Origin: Marinarcus sediminis
GTDB lineage: Bacteria; Campylobacterota; Campylobacteria; Campylobacterales; Arcobacteraceae
Length of the DNA: 64,000 bases
Assembly: GCF_048571275.1 (NCBI RefSeq)
Contig: NZ_CP182357.1
Location: 1,302,001 to 1,366,000, forward strand
Direction of reading: 5' to 3'
Both the position numbers and the translations under genes were made by a program. The number at the start of each line of letters is the position of its first letter. Positions within the stretch are counted from its first letter, which is position 1. The notes beneath the pieces were generated by a model, which saw only the letters and a program-made list of their open reading frames with translations, had not been told where the DNA came from and made no database searches. Shown one piece after another: positions 7,795 to 16,799 of this stretch.

Positions 7795-9684
7795 CTATTG
7801 TCCTATTAGTGTAGTATAAAGATATAAGAATGCACAACTCATACCTATTAGCATATATAATGCGTAAAATCTGACGTTTGCATTTTGTAAAAATGCAAGT
7901 TTTTTACCGAAGTCAATAAACTCTTTACACACGAGCATAAGGAATCCATCAATGACTTTTGCATCAATGACTTCATCTAAGAATCGACTCACTGATTTGA
8001 GTGATTTAACAAACACTAAATCATAGAATTCATCCACATAGAATTTGTGTCCGATGATGCCATCTTCTGTTTCTGGTTTAGAGACATCAAAGTTTCCATA
8101 CATCTTATACGCAACCAAAATTCCCATTGCTGCAACAACTACACTGGTCAACATTAAAAGATACTCTGTTGAGTGTGACATGTGCAATTCATGTGAGTTT
8201 AACTGTTCTAACCAGACATTGACTTGTTCGCCTCCTCCAAAAATGGCAGGGAAGTTTAAAAATCCTGCAAAGACTGCACCAATGGCTAATACAATCAATG
8301 GAAAGGTAATGGTTTTATCTGTTGATGCGTGGTGAACATCGTGTCCATTTGGCGCAACAAATACAACAAAGTAGAGTCTGAACATATAAAAAGCGGTTAA
8401 AAATGCGGTAAATATACCCATCCCATATAGAACATAATCCCCTTTTTGAAAGGCTGCTGCTAAAATCGCATCTTTACTGAAAAAGCCTGAAAATGGTGGA
8501 ATCCCTGAAATGGCAATAACTCCAATTAAAAAAGTTGCTTTAACAATGGGTTGGTAGACTCTGTGCTGTGCCATTTTAAAAATGTTTTGTTCGTGATGAA
8601 GAGCTAAAATTGCTGCACCTGCACCCATGAATAGCATTGCTTTAAAAAAGGCGTGTGTAAAGACATGAAATAATCCACTGCTGTAAAATCCCAATCCAAC
8701 GGCAATAAACATATACCCCAATTGAGACATGGTTGAGTATGCCAAAATCTTTTTAATATCGGTTTGTCGTGTTGCAATGATTGCAGCAAAAAGAGCCGAA
8801 ATGGCACCAATGTATGAGATAAATACGCCAACATTTTCAACACCTGTGTACAAGAAGTGAAATCTTGCCACCATATAAACCCCAGCAGTAACCATGGTTG
8901 CTGCGTGAATCAATGCTGAAATAGGAGTAGGTCCCGCCATGGCGTCTGGAAGCCAAACATACAATGGAACTTGTGCTGATTTTCCCATGGCTCCAACAAA
9001 AAGTAAAAAACCTGCTAATGCCAAAACGCCACTTGGTGCTAAACCAATGTTGGCTTCCATAGAGGCAAAGTCTAAACCGGTTTTATGCAATGCAAAAAAG
9101 AGTGTGATAACACCAAGAATAAATCCTAAATCTCCCACTCGATTAACAATAAACGCTTTATTTCCTGCAATGACATTTTGTGCATCGGTATAATAAAATG
9201 AGATCAATAAGTATGAACAAACTCCTACGCCTTCCCATCCAATAAACAAAATAATTGGGTTATCGGCCAAAACCAAAATCAACATTGAGGCTAAGAAGAG
9301 GTTAAAGTAGGCAAAGAATTTACCAAACCCTTCATCATTTTTCATATATCCTACGGCATAAATATGAATCAGCCATCCAACAAATGTAACAAACATGGCC
9401 ATAAAAATTGCCAGTTTATCCCCTAAAAATTTCATCTCAATGGTAAAATTATTGATATCTAACCAGGTAAAAACACTTTGATGAAATATTACATCACTTG
9501 CTTTAATATCTAAGAAAAGATTTAAAGTCAGTAAAAATGCAATAAAGGGTGTAATCGTACCAATTAGGGCAAACATTAACTCAGGTAAAGGTTTTCTTTT
9601 TATACTGTAAACATAAAAACCAGCGTTTAATATTGCCCCAATCAGTGGTGCTAAAATAATCCAAACCAAATAAGGAGTATTCAT
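7795..9684 (-). CDS. nuoL: NADH:quinone oxidoreductase subunit L
   Basis: Distal antiporter-like subunit of complex I with a long lateral helix. 629 residues, typical for NuoL. The N-terminal proton-translocating domain shows LFIGWEGVGVCSYLLI and KSAQVPLYVWLPDAM; the C-terminal extension, from about residue 480 on, fits the amphipathic lateral helix and final transmembrane anchor. The start ATG overlaps the nuoK stop by one base. No internal damage was seen. Confidence 0.97.
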   Translation of the reverse strand: MNTPYLVWIILAPLIGAILNAGFYVYSIKRKPLPELMFALIGTITPFIAFLLTLNLFLDIKASDVIFHQSVFTWLDINNFTIEMKFLGDKLAIFMAMFVTFVGWLIHIYAVGYMKNDEGFGKFFAYFNLFLASMLILVLADNPIILFIGWEGVGVCSYLLISFYYTDAQNVIAGNKAFIVNRVGDLGFILGVITLFFALHKTGLDFASMEANIGLAPSGVLALAGFLLFVGAMGKSAQVPLYVWLPDAMAGPTPISALIHAATMVTAGVYMVARFHFLYTGVENVGVFISYIGAISALFAAIIATRQTDIKKILAYSTMSQLGYMFIAVGLGFYSSGLFHVFTHAFFKAMLFMGAGAAILALHHEQNIFKMAQHRVYQPIVKATFLIGVIAISGIPPFSGFFSKDAILAAAFQKGDYVLYGMGIFTAFLTAFYMFRLYFVVFVAPNGHDVHHASTDKTITFPLIVLAIGAVFAGFLNFPAIFGGGEQVNVWLEQLNSHELHMSHSTEYLLMLTSVVVAAMGILVAYKMYGNFDVSKPETEDGIIGHKFYVDEFYDLVFVKSLKSVSRFLDEVIDAKVIDGFLMLVCKEFIDFGKKLAFLQNANVRFYALYMLIGMSCAFLYLYTTLIGQ

Positions 9685-9995
9685 TAGTCAACCTCCTCTT
9701 TAAGTTCAGTAAACAGATCTGTATCCAATTTCCCTTTTGCTCTGAAAAGTAAAATAATTACAGATAAGAAAATAGCAGCTTCTGCTGCTGCAATTGCGAT
9801 CACCATGATTGAAATGATTTGTGCATCCATATTAAAATGGTATCGTGCAAACGTAACTAGAAATAAGTTAATTGCATTTAACATTAATTCGATTGACATA
9901 TAGATAATAAATATATTTTTTCGTGCAATGACACCAACAACACCGATTGTAAACAGTATCATTGAAACAGTTGCATATCCAATTAAACTGGTCAA
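9684..9995 (-). CDS. nuoK: NADH:quinone oxidoreductase subunit K
   Basis: Small membrane subunit of complex I. 103 residues with three transmembrane helices. The acidic residues in the second and third helices that belong to the membrane-arm proton pathway are visible (SIELMLNAINLFL and AIAAAEAAIFLSVI). It overlaps nuoJ upstream by 4 bases (ATGA) and nuoL downstream by one base. Length and position in the operon agree with the family. Confidence 0.96.
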   Translation of the reverse strand: MTSLIGYATVSMILFTIGVVGVIARKNIFIIYMSIELMLNAINLFLVTFARYHFNMDAQIISIMVIAIAAAEAAIFLSVIILLFRAKGKLDTDLFTELKEEVD

Positions 9996-10504
9996 TTTAA
10001 CTCCTTCTTAGGTTTTCTTTTAGCTAAAACAACTGCACCAATGAGTGCCACTAAAAGTAAAATTGAAATTAATTCAAATGGAATCAACCATTCGCTAAAG
10101 AGTTTTAACCCAATCTCTTTAATACCTCCAAATCCCTCTGCTACAATCGACATATCTGCATTAGGCATTTTAGAAATGGTATCTAAAATCAGTGCATTGA
10201 CAGGAAGCATGACTGCAATTCCTAAACCAATGAGCATGTTTCGATTGGGCTCTTTGGGTAAATGTTCATCGCCAATGTTTAAGAACATCAAAATAAACAG
10301 TACCAGTGTCATAATTGCACCTGCATAAACAATGATTTGTACAATAAATAAAAAGGATGCACTTAAGAGTGCAAAAAGTCCTGCAACGGAAAGGACAGAG
10401 ATTAAAAGTCCCAGTGCGGCGTATATTGGGCTTTTATATAAAAGCATAGCAAGTCCACCTGTAATTGCAAAGAATGACAATACGATAAATAAAAAATTAA
10501 TCAT
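9992..10504 (-). CDS. nuoJ: NADH:quinone oxidoreductase subunit J
   Basis: Membrane-arm subunit of complex I with five transmembrane helices; 170 residues from the chosen start. The ATG at 10504 is preceded by AGAGGAG at good spacing. A longer frame reaching 10531 lies inside nuoI and would add a charged, non-membrane N-terminus, so it is rejected. The glycine- and tyrosine-containing third helix (FIVQIIVYAGAIMTLVLFILM), flexible in complex I structures, is present. It overlaps nuoI by 8 bases and nuoK by 4. Confidence 0.94.
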   Translation of the reverse strand: MINFLFIVLSFFAITGGLAMLLYKSPIYAALGLLISVLSVAGLFALLSASFLFIVQIIVYAGAIMTLVLFILMFLNIGDEHLPKEPNRNMLIGLGIAVMLPVNALILDTISKMPNADMSIVAEGFGGIKEIGLKLFSEWLIPFELISILLLVALIGAVVLAKRKPKKELN

Positions 10505-11006
10505 TTTTTGGCTCCTCTTGTAACGCTTCATGCGACATTAATCTTTCCTTATTGATGACAAAATCTTCTCTTTTATCTGCAGTAAAACTGAAAATCCCAG
10601 TATCCATTCGGATGGCGTCACAAGGACAAGCTTCTACGCAATATCCGCAATAAACACACTCTAATAAATCAATTTTAAACTCTTTTGGTCTTTTTTCTGC
10701 CACGCCATCAAAACGCTCTTCGGCATCAATAAAGATACAATTTGCAGGACAAGCCGTTGCACACATATAACAAGCAACGCACTTTTCACTGCCATCATCC
10801 CATTTTGTCAATCGGTGAACACCTCGGTATCTTGAAGTAATATCATTGGGTTGAACTTCAGGATATTGAAGTGTCTCTAAATTTGAAGTATCACTTAAAT
10901 TTTTAACAAATCTTTTAAAGGTTGTTTTCATACCACCTGCAATAGCAGGTATATAAAGTCTGTCTTTTAACGAACTTCCGTGTCGTTCAATTGTTTTTAC
11001 ACCCAT
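10497..11006 (-). CDS. nuoI: NADH:quinone oxidoreductase subunit I (two [4Fe-4S])
   Basis: Peripheral-arm subunit that passes electrons through two [4Fe-4S] clusters towards NuoB. 169 residues. The two ferredoxin motifs are CVACYMCATACP and CVYCGYCVEACP, each CX2CX2CX3CP. The N-terminal part (to about residue 50) is the usual amphipathic membrane-associated region. It lies one base after nuoH and overlaps nuoJ. Confidence 0.96.
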   Translation of the reverse strand: MGVKTIERHGSSLKDRLYIPAIAGGMKTTFKRFVKNLSDTSNLETLQYPEVQPNDITSRYRGVHRLTKWDDGSEKCVACYMCATACPANCIFIDAEERFDGVAEKRPKEFKIDLLECVYCGYCVEACPCDAIRMDTGIFSFTADKREDFVINKERLMSHEALQEEPKND

Positions 11007-11007
11007 G

Positions 11008-12291
11008 TTAATTTCCTGCCAATACTACAACAACAGCTGTAATAAAAATATTTAATAGTGATAATGGGAGCAATACTTTCCAACCCAACATTTGCAGTTG
11101 GTCATATCTGAATCTCAACAGAGTCCATCTCACCCATATAAACACCAAACTCATCATGAAAAATTTCACCATGAAAGTACTCACTTGAATAACCGTTGTT
11201 GCAATATTCACACCATTTTCACTCAATCCGCCTAAGAAAAGATAGAGCAGAATTAACGTTAAGAAACCACCAAAGCCTAAGAAAATTTTTGTTAAAACTT
11301 TTGTTTCATGTGCTCTTGGGTCATTTGCATCGTCCCAACCATTATTCTTTTGCATCCAACCCACAAACAGAAGTGTCATTACTGGAACGAGCAGAATTAA
11401 TACCATAAGGACATTGTTCATGTTGGCTTTTAAACTTGCTGTATCCATCCAAGGGATATGATAACCTCCAAAGAAAAGCGTTACAATAATGGCACTTGAA
11501 GCACTCATGGCTGCAAATTCACTCACTTGAAAAAGACCAAATCTCATGGCTGAATACTCTGTGTGATACCCTGCAACAATTTCAGATTCACCTTCTGCTA
11601 TATCAAAAGGTGTTCGGTTGGTTTCAGCAAAAGCACACACAATAAAAATTAAAGCTGCCAATGGTTGTATAATGACACCCCAAGAAGGAATGAAACCAAA
11701 AAACAGATGCCCTTGTGCAACAACCATGTCATTTAAGTTAATTGAGGCATACGAAATAATCATTGAGATAACCGCCAATGCCATTGCTGCTTCATATGAG
11801 ATAACTTGTGCTGTCGCTCTGATTGAACTTAACAGACCATATTTACTGTTTGAAGCGTATCCTCCTAAAATGATTCCATAGGTTGATAATCCCGCATACG
11901 CTAAAAACCACATGATTCCAAGTTGCATTGGAATGGCTTGCATGACATGTGACTGTCCATCAATCAATAAATTGTCTGCAAAAGGAATTACAGCAACAGT
12001 TAAGAATGAACAAAAAAACATGACTGCTGGTGCAGCAGTAAAGAAAAATTTATATTTAATGTGTGAAGGGGTAAAGTCCTCTTTAAATACAAGTTTCATC
12101 ATATCGGCAATACTTTGAATCAATCCACCCAATCTGAATCCACCAATATGACATCTGTTTGGTCCAGTTCTATCTTGGATAAAACCAGCAACCCGTCTCT
12201 CCCACCATACAAGGATAGGAGTTGTACCAACTGCAAGTTTTACAGCCAGTAGAATGTTAACAATTATTACTATAACTGATACAAAATCCAT
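11008..12291 (-). CDS. nuoH: NADH:quinone oxidoreductase subunit H, C-terminally extended
   Basis: Membrane subunit that forms much of the quinone chamber. Conserved stretches include the WWERRVAGFIQDRTGPNR region near residue 30 and AFAETNRTPFDIAEGESE near 220. At 427 residues it is about 100 longer than the E. coli protein (325). The extra length lies around residues 310-380: an acidic soluble segment (NNGWDDANDPRAHE) and an additional hydrophobic segment before the terminal helices. It follows nuoG by 11 bases and is intact. Confidence 0.94.
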   Translation of the reverse strand: MDFVSVIVIIVNILLAVKLAVGTTPILVWWERRVAGFIQDRTGPNRCHIGGFRLGGLIQSIADMMKLVFKEDFTPSHIKYKFFFTAAPAVMFFCSFLTVAVIPFADNLLIDGQSHVMQAIPMQLGIMWFLAYAGLSTYGIILGGYASNSKYGLLSSIRATAQVISYEAAMALAVISMIISYASINLNDMVVAQGHLFFGFIPSWGVIIQPLAALIFIVCAFAETNRTPFDIAEGESEIVAGYHTEYSAMRFGLFQVSEFAAMSASSAIIVTLFFGGYHIPWMDTASLKANMNNVLMVLILLVPVMTLLFVGWMQKNNGWDDANDPRAHETKVLTKIFLGFGGFLTLILLYLFLGGLSENGVNIATTVIQVSTFMVKFFMMSLVFIWVRWTLLRFRYDQLQMLGWKVLLPLSLLNIFITAVVVVLAGN

Positions 12292-12302
12292 TTTGTTCCT
12301 TT

Positions 12303-13721
12303 TTAAAGCATTGAGTTAATAGCATCAAGAAACGCTTTTAAATCAACTGAGGGTTTATCTTTGTTGATTTTAGATACGACTTCTTGTTTGATACCATCAC
12401 AATTTATATATGTACCAGACTTTTCTAAAAACGATGCAACTGGTATGGCCGCATTGGCAAATTCGTTTACTGGTGATTGGTGCGAAGTACAGTTGATGAC
12501 TTTTTTACCTTTAAGTAAATCGGTTTTGTCATCGAAATAACTGTTCTCTAAAATTATTACTAATGAAGCTTTTTTTAATGATTCATTAAATGCATTTTCA
12601 TCTTCATTAATATTAATTTCCACAAAAGCTGCTCTGTTAGCAGATTTATCGTTGGTTCTTAACATATCATCTTTGAAAGCCTCATCAAAATATTGTGGTG
12701 CATAACCTGAGATGATTGCTTTTGATTTTACGGCTAATTGTTGAGCAGATGTTAACTCTTCGCACGATAACGTAGGAGAGACCAGTACTAAAATATTTTT
12801 TGAATCTTTGATGCTTTTAATAAAGGTGGCTTTGAGATTATTGATACTCTCTTCACTCCCTTTGGCTAAAGGTGTAAGCAATCGGTTTTCAGCCTCATTT
12901 TTGTAGCTCAATCTTCCATAATCACAAATAAAATGTCCATTGACATTTTTGTTGATTCTTGGTCTGAATCTAAAAACAGTGTCATCTTCATATTTCTCTT
13001 TTCTGTGGTCTACGTGAACATTACACCCTTTTGAACATCCATTACAAATGGCTTCAAATGACTCCATGAACCAAACTCTTTGTTTGAATCTGAAATCTTT
13101 ACTTGTTAATGCTCCAACAGGACATAAATCGACAATGTTCATGGCATATTCACTTTGAAGTTCCATACCAGGAAATGTTCCAATCACAGAGTGGTCAGCT
13201 CTGGCATGAACTCCAAGTTCATTGGTTTGGGTAACATTTTTAAAGAATCGCACACATCTTGTACATAAAACGCATCTCTCTTGGTCTAACATCACATTTC
13301 GACCCAAATCGACTCGTTTGAGTGCGTGGTTTTTTTGAACATTAACTCGATTGACATAAAAACCACTGTCCATATAGTAATCTTGCAGTTTACACTCCCC
13401 TGCTTGATCACATGTAGGACAATCTAAAGGATGGTTTACCAATTGAAGTTCTAAAATCTCTTTTCTGACTTTTTCAATTTTTTCACCCTTAGTTCGTACA
13501 ATCATGCCATCTTTTATAGGAGTATCACATGCAATTTGTGGTCTTTTTTGTCCTTCGATTTCAACCATACACATACGACAGTTTCCATCTTTACCAAGGG
13601 CTTGGTGATAACAAAAATGAGGAATATGAATATTCTCATTTATTAAAGCATCAATCAGTAAACTGCCTTTTTCTGCTTCTAACTCTGTATCATTTACTGA
13701 TATCTTAACCATTTCACTCAT
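12303..13721 (-). CDS. nuoG: NADH:quinone oxidoreductase subunit G, short form
   Basis: Iron-sulfur subunit of the NADH module. Residues 1-110 hold the [2Fe-2S] set (Cys37, 48, 51, 65) and the His97/Cys101/104/110 cluster; Cys150/153/156/200 form the next [4Fe-4S]; Cys226/229/233/266 match the extra N7-type cluster. After residue 270 the usual large molybdopterin-oxidoreductase-like domain is reduced to about 200 residues, so the protein is 472 long against about 800-900 in many bacteria. The frame ends cleanly 11 bases before nuoH and begins with AAAGGAG at good spacing, so this looks like a natural shortening and not a frameshift. gltA lies immediately upstream. Confidence 0.92.
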   Translation of the reverse strand: MSEMVKISVNDTELEAEKGSLLIDALINENIHIPHFCYHQALGKDGNCRMCMVEIEGQKRPQIACDTPIKDGMIVRTKGEKIEKVRKEILELQLVNHPLDCPTCDQAGECKLQDYYMDSGFYVNRVNVQKNHALKRVDLGRNVMLDQERCVLCTRCVRFFKNVTQTNELGVHARADHSVIGTFPGMELQSEYAMNIVDLCPVGALTSKDFRFKQRVWFMESFEAICNGCSKGCNVHVDHRKEKYEDDTVFRFRPRINKNVNGHFICDYGRLSYKNEAENRLLTPLAKGSEESINNLKATFIKSIKDSKNILVLVSPTLSCEELTSAQQLAVKSKAIISGYAPQYFDEAFKDDMLRTNDKSANRAAFVEININEDENAFNESLKKASLVIILENSYFDDKTDLLKGKKVINCTSHQSPVNEFANAAIPVASFLEKSGTYINCDGIKQEVVSKINKDKPSVDLKAFLDAINSML

Positions 13722-13755
13722 ATTCTGTTATCTCCTTTTGACCGTTTAAAATTTA

Positions 13756-15042
13756 TTATTTACCTGTATACAGTTGTCTTGGTCGTGCAATTCTATGTGA
13801 TGGGTCTTGTTTTAATTCTGACCATTGTGTAATCCATCCGACTGTTCTACCAATAACAAAAACTGGCGTAAACATTTCAACTGGAATTCTCAATGCAGTT
13901 AAAATAACACCTGAATAGAAGTCAATGTTTGGATACAACCCTCTTTGTTTAAAGTAATCATCTTTAAGTGCTGCTTCTTCAACTGCAGCAGCAACGTCCA
14001 ATAATTTTGAATCAAGGTTTAACTCAACTCTTAATTTATCTTGTAATGCTTTGAGTGTTTCCGCTCTTGGATCTCTGTTTTTATATACTCTGTGACCAAA
14101 TCCCATCAATCTAAATGGATCGTTTTTATCTTTAGCTTTTGCAATATATGTTGGGACATTTTTAACATCACCAATGAGTTTTAATTGATCCATAACTTTT
14201 TCATTTGCACCACCATGAGCAGATCCCCACAATGCAGCAATACCAGAAGCAATCGCAACATAAGGGTGAGCTTCAGTAGAAGCGACATTTCTGACCGTTG
14301 TTGTAGAGGCATTTTGTTCGTGGTCTGCATGAAGAGTAAAAATGGCATCCAGTGCTTCAACTTCTACGGGTTTGATTTCATCAGTTAATCCATTACCTAA
14401 GTTTTTCATTTTTCCACCTGGGTATGCTCTCATCATGTATAAAAAGTTTTCAGTGAAGTATCTGTCTACATCTGGATAAATCATTGGAACACCAATAGAG
14501 TTTCTGTAAGCCATTGCAGCAATTGTTGGCATTTTAGCCACAATTCTTCTTCTCATTTCCATGAACTCTTTTTCATCTTCTAAGTTTAAGTGTTCTTTGT
14601 AAAATGTTGATAAAGCCATAACAGCAGCACCTAAAGTTGCCATAGGGTGAGCACCATCTGGAAAAGCATCAAAAATTCTTATTAAACCTTCATTGATAAA
14701 CGATCTGTGTCTGATCTCTAAATCAAAACTTTTAGACTCTTCAGCGTTAGGCAATTTACCTCTCATGAGTAGATGACAAACATCTAAATATGAGTGTTTA
14801 CCCGCAAGCTCTTGAATAGGATAACCTCTGTATCTCAGTTCTGAATTTTCACCGTCAATAAATGTAATTTTTGATTCACAACTTGCAGTTGATGTATAAC
14901 CTGGGTCATAAGTGAACATACCAGAATCTTTGTAAAATGTAGAAATATTTACAACATCAGGTCCTCTGGTACCACTTAAAATATCATACTCGTATGATTT
15001 TCCATTTCTGTTATCCGTCAACGTCATTGTATTCTTTGCCAT
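13756..15042 (-). CDS. gltA: Citrate synthase, inserted in the nuo operon
   Basis: Condenses acetyl-CoA and oxaloacetate to citrate, the entry step of the TCA cycle. 428 residues, the length of the type II (hexameric, NADH-sensitive family) enzymes. The catalytic residues are visible: His in LHADHEQNAS, His in GFGHRVYKN and Asp in NIDFYSG. AGGAGAAAC precedes the ATG. It lies between nuoF (30-bp gap) and nuoG (34-bp gap) on the same strand with no terminator in either gap, so it is probably co-transcribed with complex I. This couples the supply of citrate-cycle NADH to the enzyme that oxidises NADH. The position is unusual; whether it is general in Arcobacter-like species needs comparison. Confidence 0.96.
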   Translation of the reverse strand: MAKNTMTLTDNRNGKSYEYDILSGTRGPDVVNISTFYKDSGMFTYDPGYTSTASCESKITFIDGENSELRYRGYPIQELAGKHSYLDVCHLLMRGKLPNAEESKSFDLEIRHRSFINEGLIRIFDAFPDGAHPMATLGAAVMALSTFYKEHLNLEDEKEFMEMRRRIVAKMPTIAAMAYRNSIGVPMIYPDVDRYFTENFLYMMRAYPGGKMKNLGNGLTDEIKPVEVEALDAIFTLHADHEQNASTTTVRNVASTEAHPYVAIASGIAALWGSAHGGANEKVMDQLKLIGDVKNVPTYIAKAKDKNDPFRLMGFGHRVYKNRDPRAETLKALQDKLRVELNLDSKLLDVAAAVEEAALKDDYFKQRGLYPNIDFYSGVILTALRIPVEMFTPVFVIGRTVGWITQWSELKQDPSHRIARPRQLYTGK

Positions 15043-15072
15043 GTGTTTCTCCTGTTTATAATTTTATTTTTT

Positions 15073-16323
15073 TTATTTTTTAAACTCTGCTACAAATTCA
15101 TCTCTAAATTTTTCTACGATACTTTTAATGATATCTTTAACCGCAGGTGCAAATACACATATGGTTTTACCATTCATCGTTTCACAAACATCGAGAATTG
15201 TGTTTAAATCTGCTTCCTCTCCTTTACCTTCAACGATTTTTTTCAAAATCTTGTCAATCCAACCAGTCCCCTCTCTACATGGTGTGCATTGCCCACACGA
15301 TTCGTGGTGGTAAAATTCGATTAAGTTCTTCGCCACATCAACCATAGAAACATCTTCTGGAATGATCATCATTCCTCCTGTTCCTAAAGTTGAACCTATA
15401 TCCCACATTGATTCATAATCTAAAACGGCTTTTTCAACTTCTTCTGCCGTTAAAATTGGACAAGATGAACCTCCTGGGATAACCGCTTTGAGTTTTTTAC
15501 CCTCAAGCATTCCGCCACCAAGAGTATTGATGACATCAATCATTTTATTTCCAAATGCCAATTCGTAAATCCCAGGGTTTTTAACTGGACCACTCATTGC
15601 GAACAACATTGTTCCTGGTGAGCTTGGTGTTCCATATGCAGTGTAGGCTTCATACCCATTTTCTACAATAAAAGGTACCGTTGCAATCGTTTCAACATTG
15701 TTGACTGTTGCAGGGTTATCAAAGAACCACTCACACTCTTTTCCGTGTGGTTTAAGTCTTGGATGTCCTCTTTTCCCTTCTAATGACTCAATGAGTGCTG
15801 ATTTTTCACCACAAATATAAGCACCACCCCCTCTGTGAACGGTAATGTCCATTCTATAATCATGTTTGCCCATGATTTTTTCACCAATAATACCTGCATC
15901 ATAAGCTTCTTTAATGGCGGCATTGAGTCTGTCAATAAAGAATTTATATTCCCCTCTGATGTAGATATAGGCATCGTGAGCATTGATGGCATACGATGAA
16001 CAGATAATACCTTCAATTAAAAGGTGTGGATCGTATTGAAAAATTTGTCTGTCTTTAAATGTTCCGGGTTCTGATTCATCCCCATTTACAATTAAATACG
16101 CAGGTCGGGGATCACCTTTTGGCATAAGTTGCCATTTAGGACCACAATGTGCTCCTCCTCCACCTTTTCCTCTAAGACCACTTTTTACGACTTGATCCGT
16201 GACTTCATCGGGTGTCATAGAAAAGAGTTTGTCTATAGTTGAGTATCGTCCATTGGCTCGTGCGACTTCAAGCGTATGAGAGTTTGGAATATCGAAGTTT
16301 TTACTTACTACTTTAACTACCAT
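15073..16323 (-). CDS. nuoF: NADH:quinone oxidoreductase subunit F (NADH- and FMN-binding)
   Basis: Binds NADH and FMN and passes electrons to a [4Fe-4S] cluster. 416 residues. The glycine-rich nucleotide region reads GLRGKGGGGAHCGPKW, a variant of the common GRGGAGFPTGLKW. The cluster motif is ESCGQCTPCREG near residue 335, with a later cysteine (ETMNGKTICVFAPA). Its presence with NuoE shows that this complex I can accept NADH, unlike the Campylobacter and Helicobacter versions that lack NuoE/NuoF. The start overlaps the nuoE stop by one base. Confidence 0.96.
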   Translation of the reverse strand: MVVKVVSKNFDIPNSHTLEVARANGRYSTIDKLFSMTPDEVTDQVVKSGLRGKGGGGAHCGPKWQLMPKGDPRPAYLIVNGDESEPGTFKDRQIFQYDPHLLIEGIICSSYAINAHDAYIYIRGEYKFFIDRLNAAIKEAYDAGIIGEKIMGKHDYRMDITVHRGGGAYICGEKSALIESLEGKRGHPRLKPHGKECEWFFDNPATVNNVETIATVPFIVENGYEAYTAYGTPSSPGTMLFAMSGPVKNPGIYELAFGNKMIDVINTLGGGMLEGKKLKAVIPGGSSCPILTAEEVEKAVLDYESMWDIGSTLGTGGMMIIPEDVSMVDVAKNLIEFYHHESCGQCTPCREGTGWIDKILKKIVEGKGEEADLNTILDVCETMNGKTICVFAPAVKDIIKSIVEKFRDEFVAEFKK

Positions 16324-16799
16324 TACTTACACTCCTGCAAAGTTTTTTTCAAAGATTCAATGGTTTGTTTTTCGTGATATTCACCGTTTAAAGCAAACAT
16401 TGGTGCTCCACCACAAGCTCCCATACACTCAACTTCACTGAAGTGGAATTTCCCATCGGCAGACGTTTGACCAGGTTCAATTCCAATGGTCTCTTTAATG
16501 AATTTTTTCAAATCTTGAGAACCCATAACCATGCAAGAGAGTGTTTTACAAAGCTCAATATGATAGGTTCCAATCGGTTTTAGATTGAACATGGTATAAA
16601 ATGTTGCAAACTCATAAACGGCAATGGGTGTTTTTTTAAGTCTGTTGGCCACATAAACCATGGCTTCTGGGCTTATCCATCCCTCTTGTTCTTGTACCAA
16701 CCAAAGTGCTGGTAACATCATAGAATCAGAGTTTGGATATTTTTTTAATGTCTCTTGATATTTCTCTTCGTTCTCTTGTGTAAAAGTAAATGTTTTCAT
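16323..16799 (-). CDS. nuoE: NADH:quinone oxidoreductase subunit E ([2Fe-2S])
   Basis: Thioredoxin-fold [2Fe-2S] subunit of the NADH-oxidising module. 158 residues. The four cluster cysteines lie in ELCKTLSC and VECMGACGG, the usual CX4C plus CX3C arrangement. It overlaps nuoCD and nuoF by one base each. No anomalies. Confidence 0.95.
   Translation of the reverse strand: MKTFTFTQENEEKYQETLKKYPNSDSMMLPALWLVQEQEGWISPEAMVYVANRLKKTPIAVYEFATFYTMFNLKPIGTYHIELCKTLSCMVMGSQDLKKFIKETIGIEPGQTSADGKFHFSEVECMGACGGAPMFALNGEYHEKQTIESLKKTLQECK

Noticed and set aside
10505..10531. Longer N-terminus for NuoJ
   Set aside because: It would place charged residues inside the nuoI coding region; the ATG at 10504 has a strong ribosome binding site.
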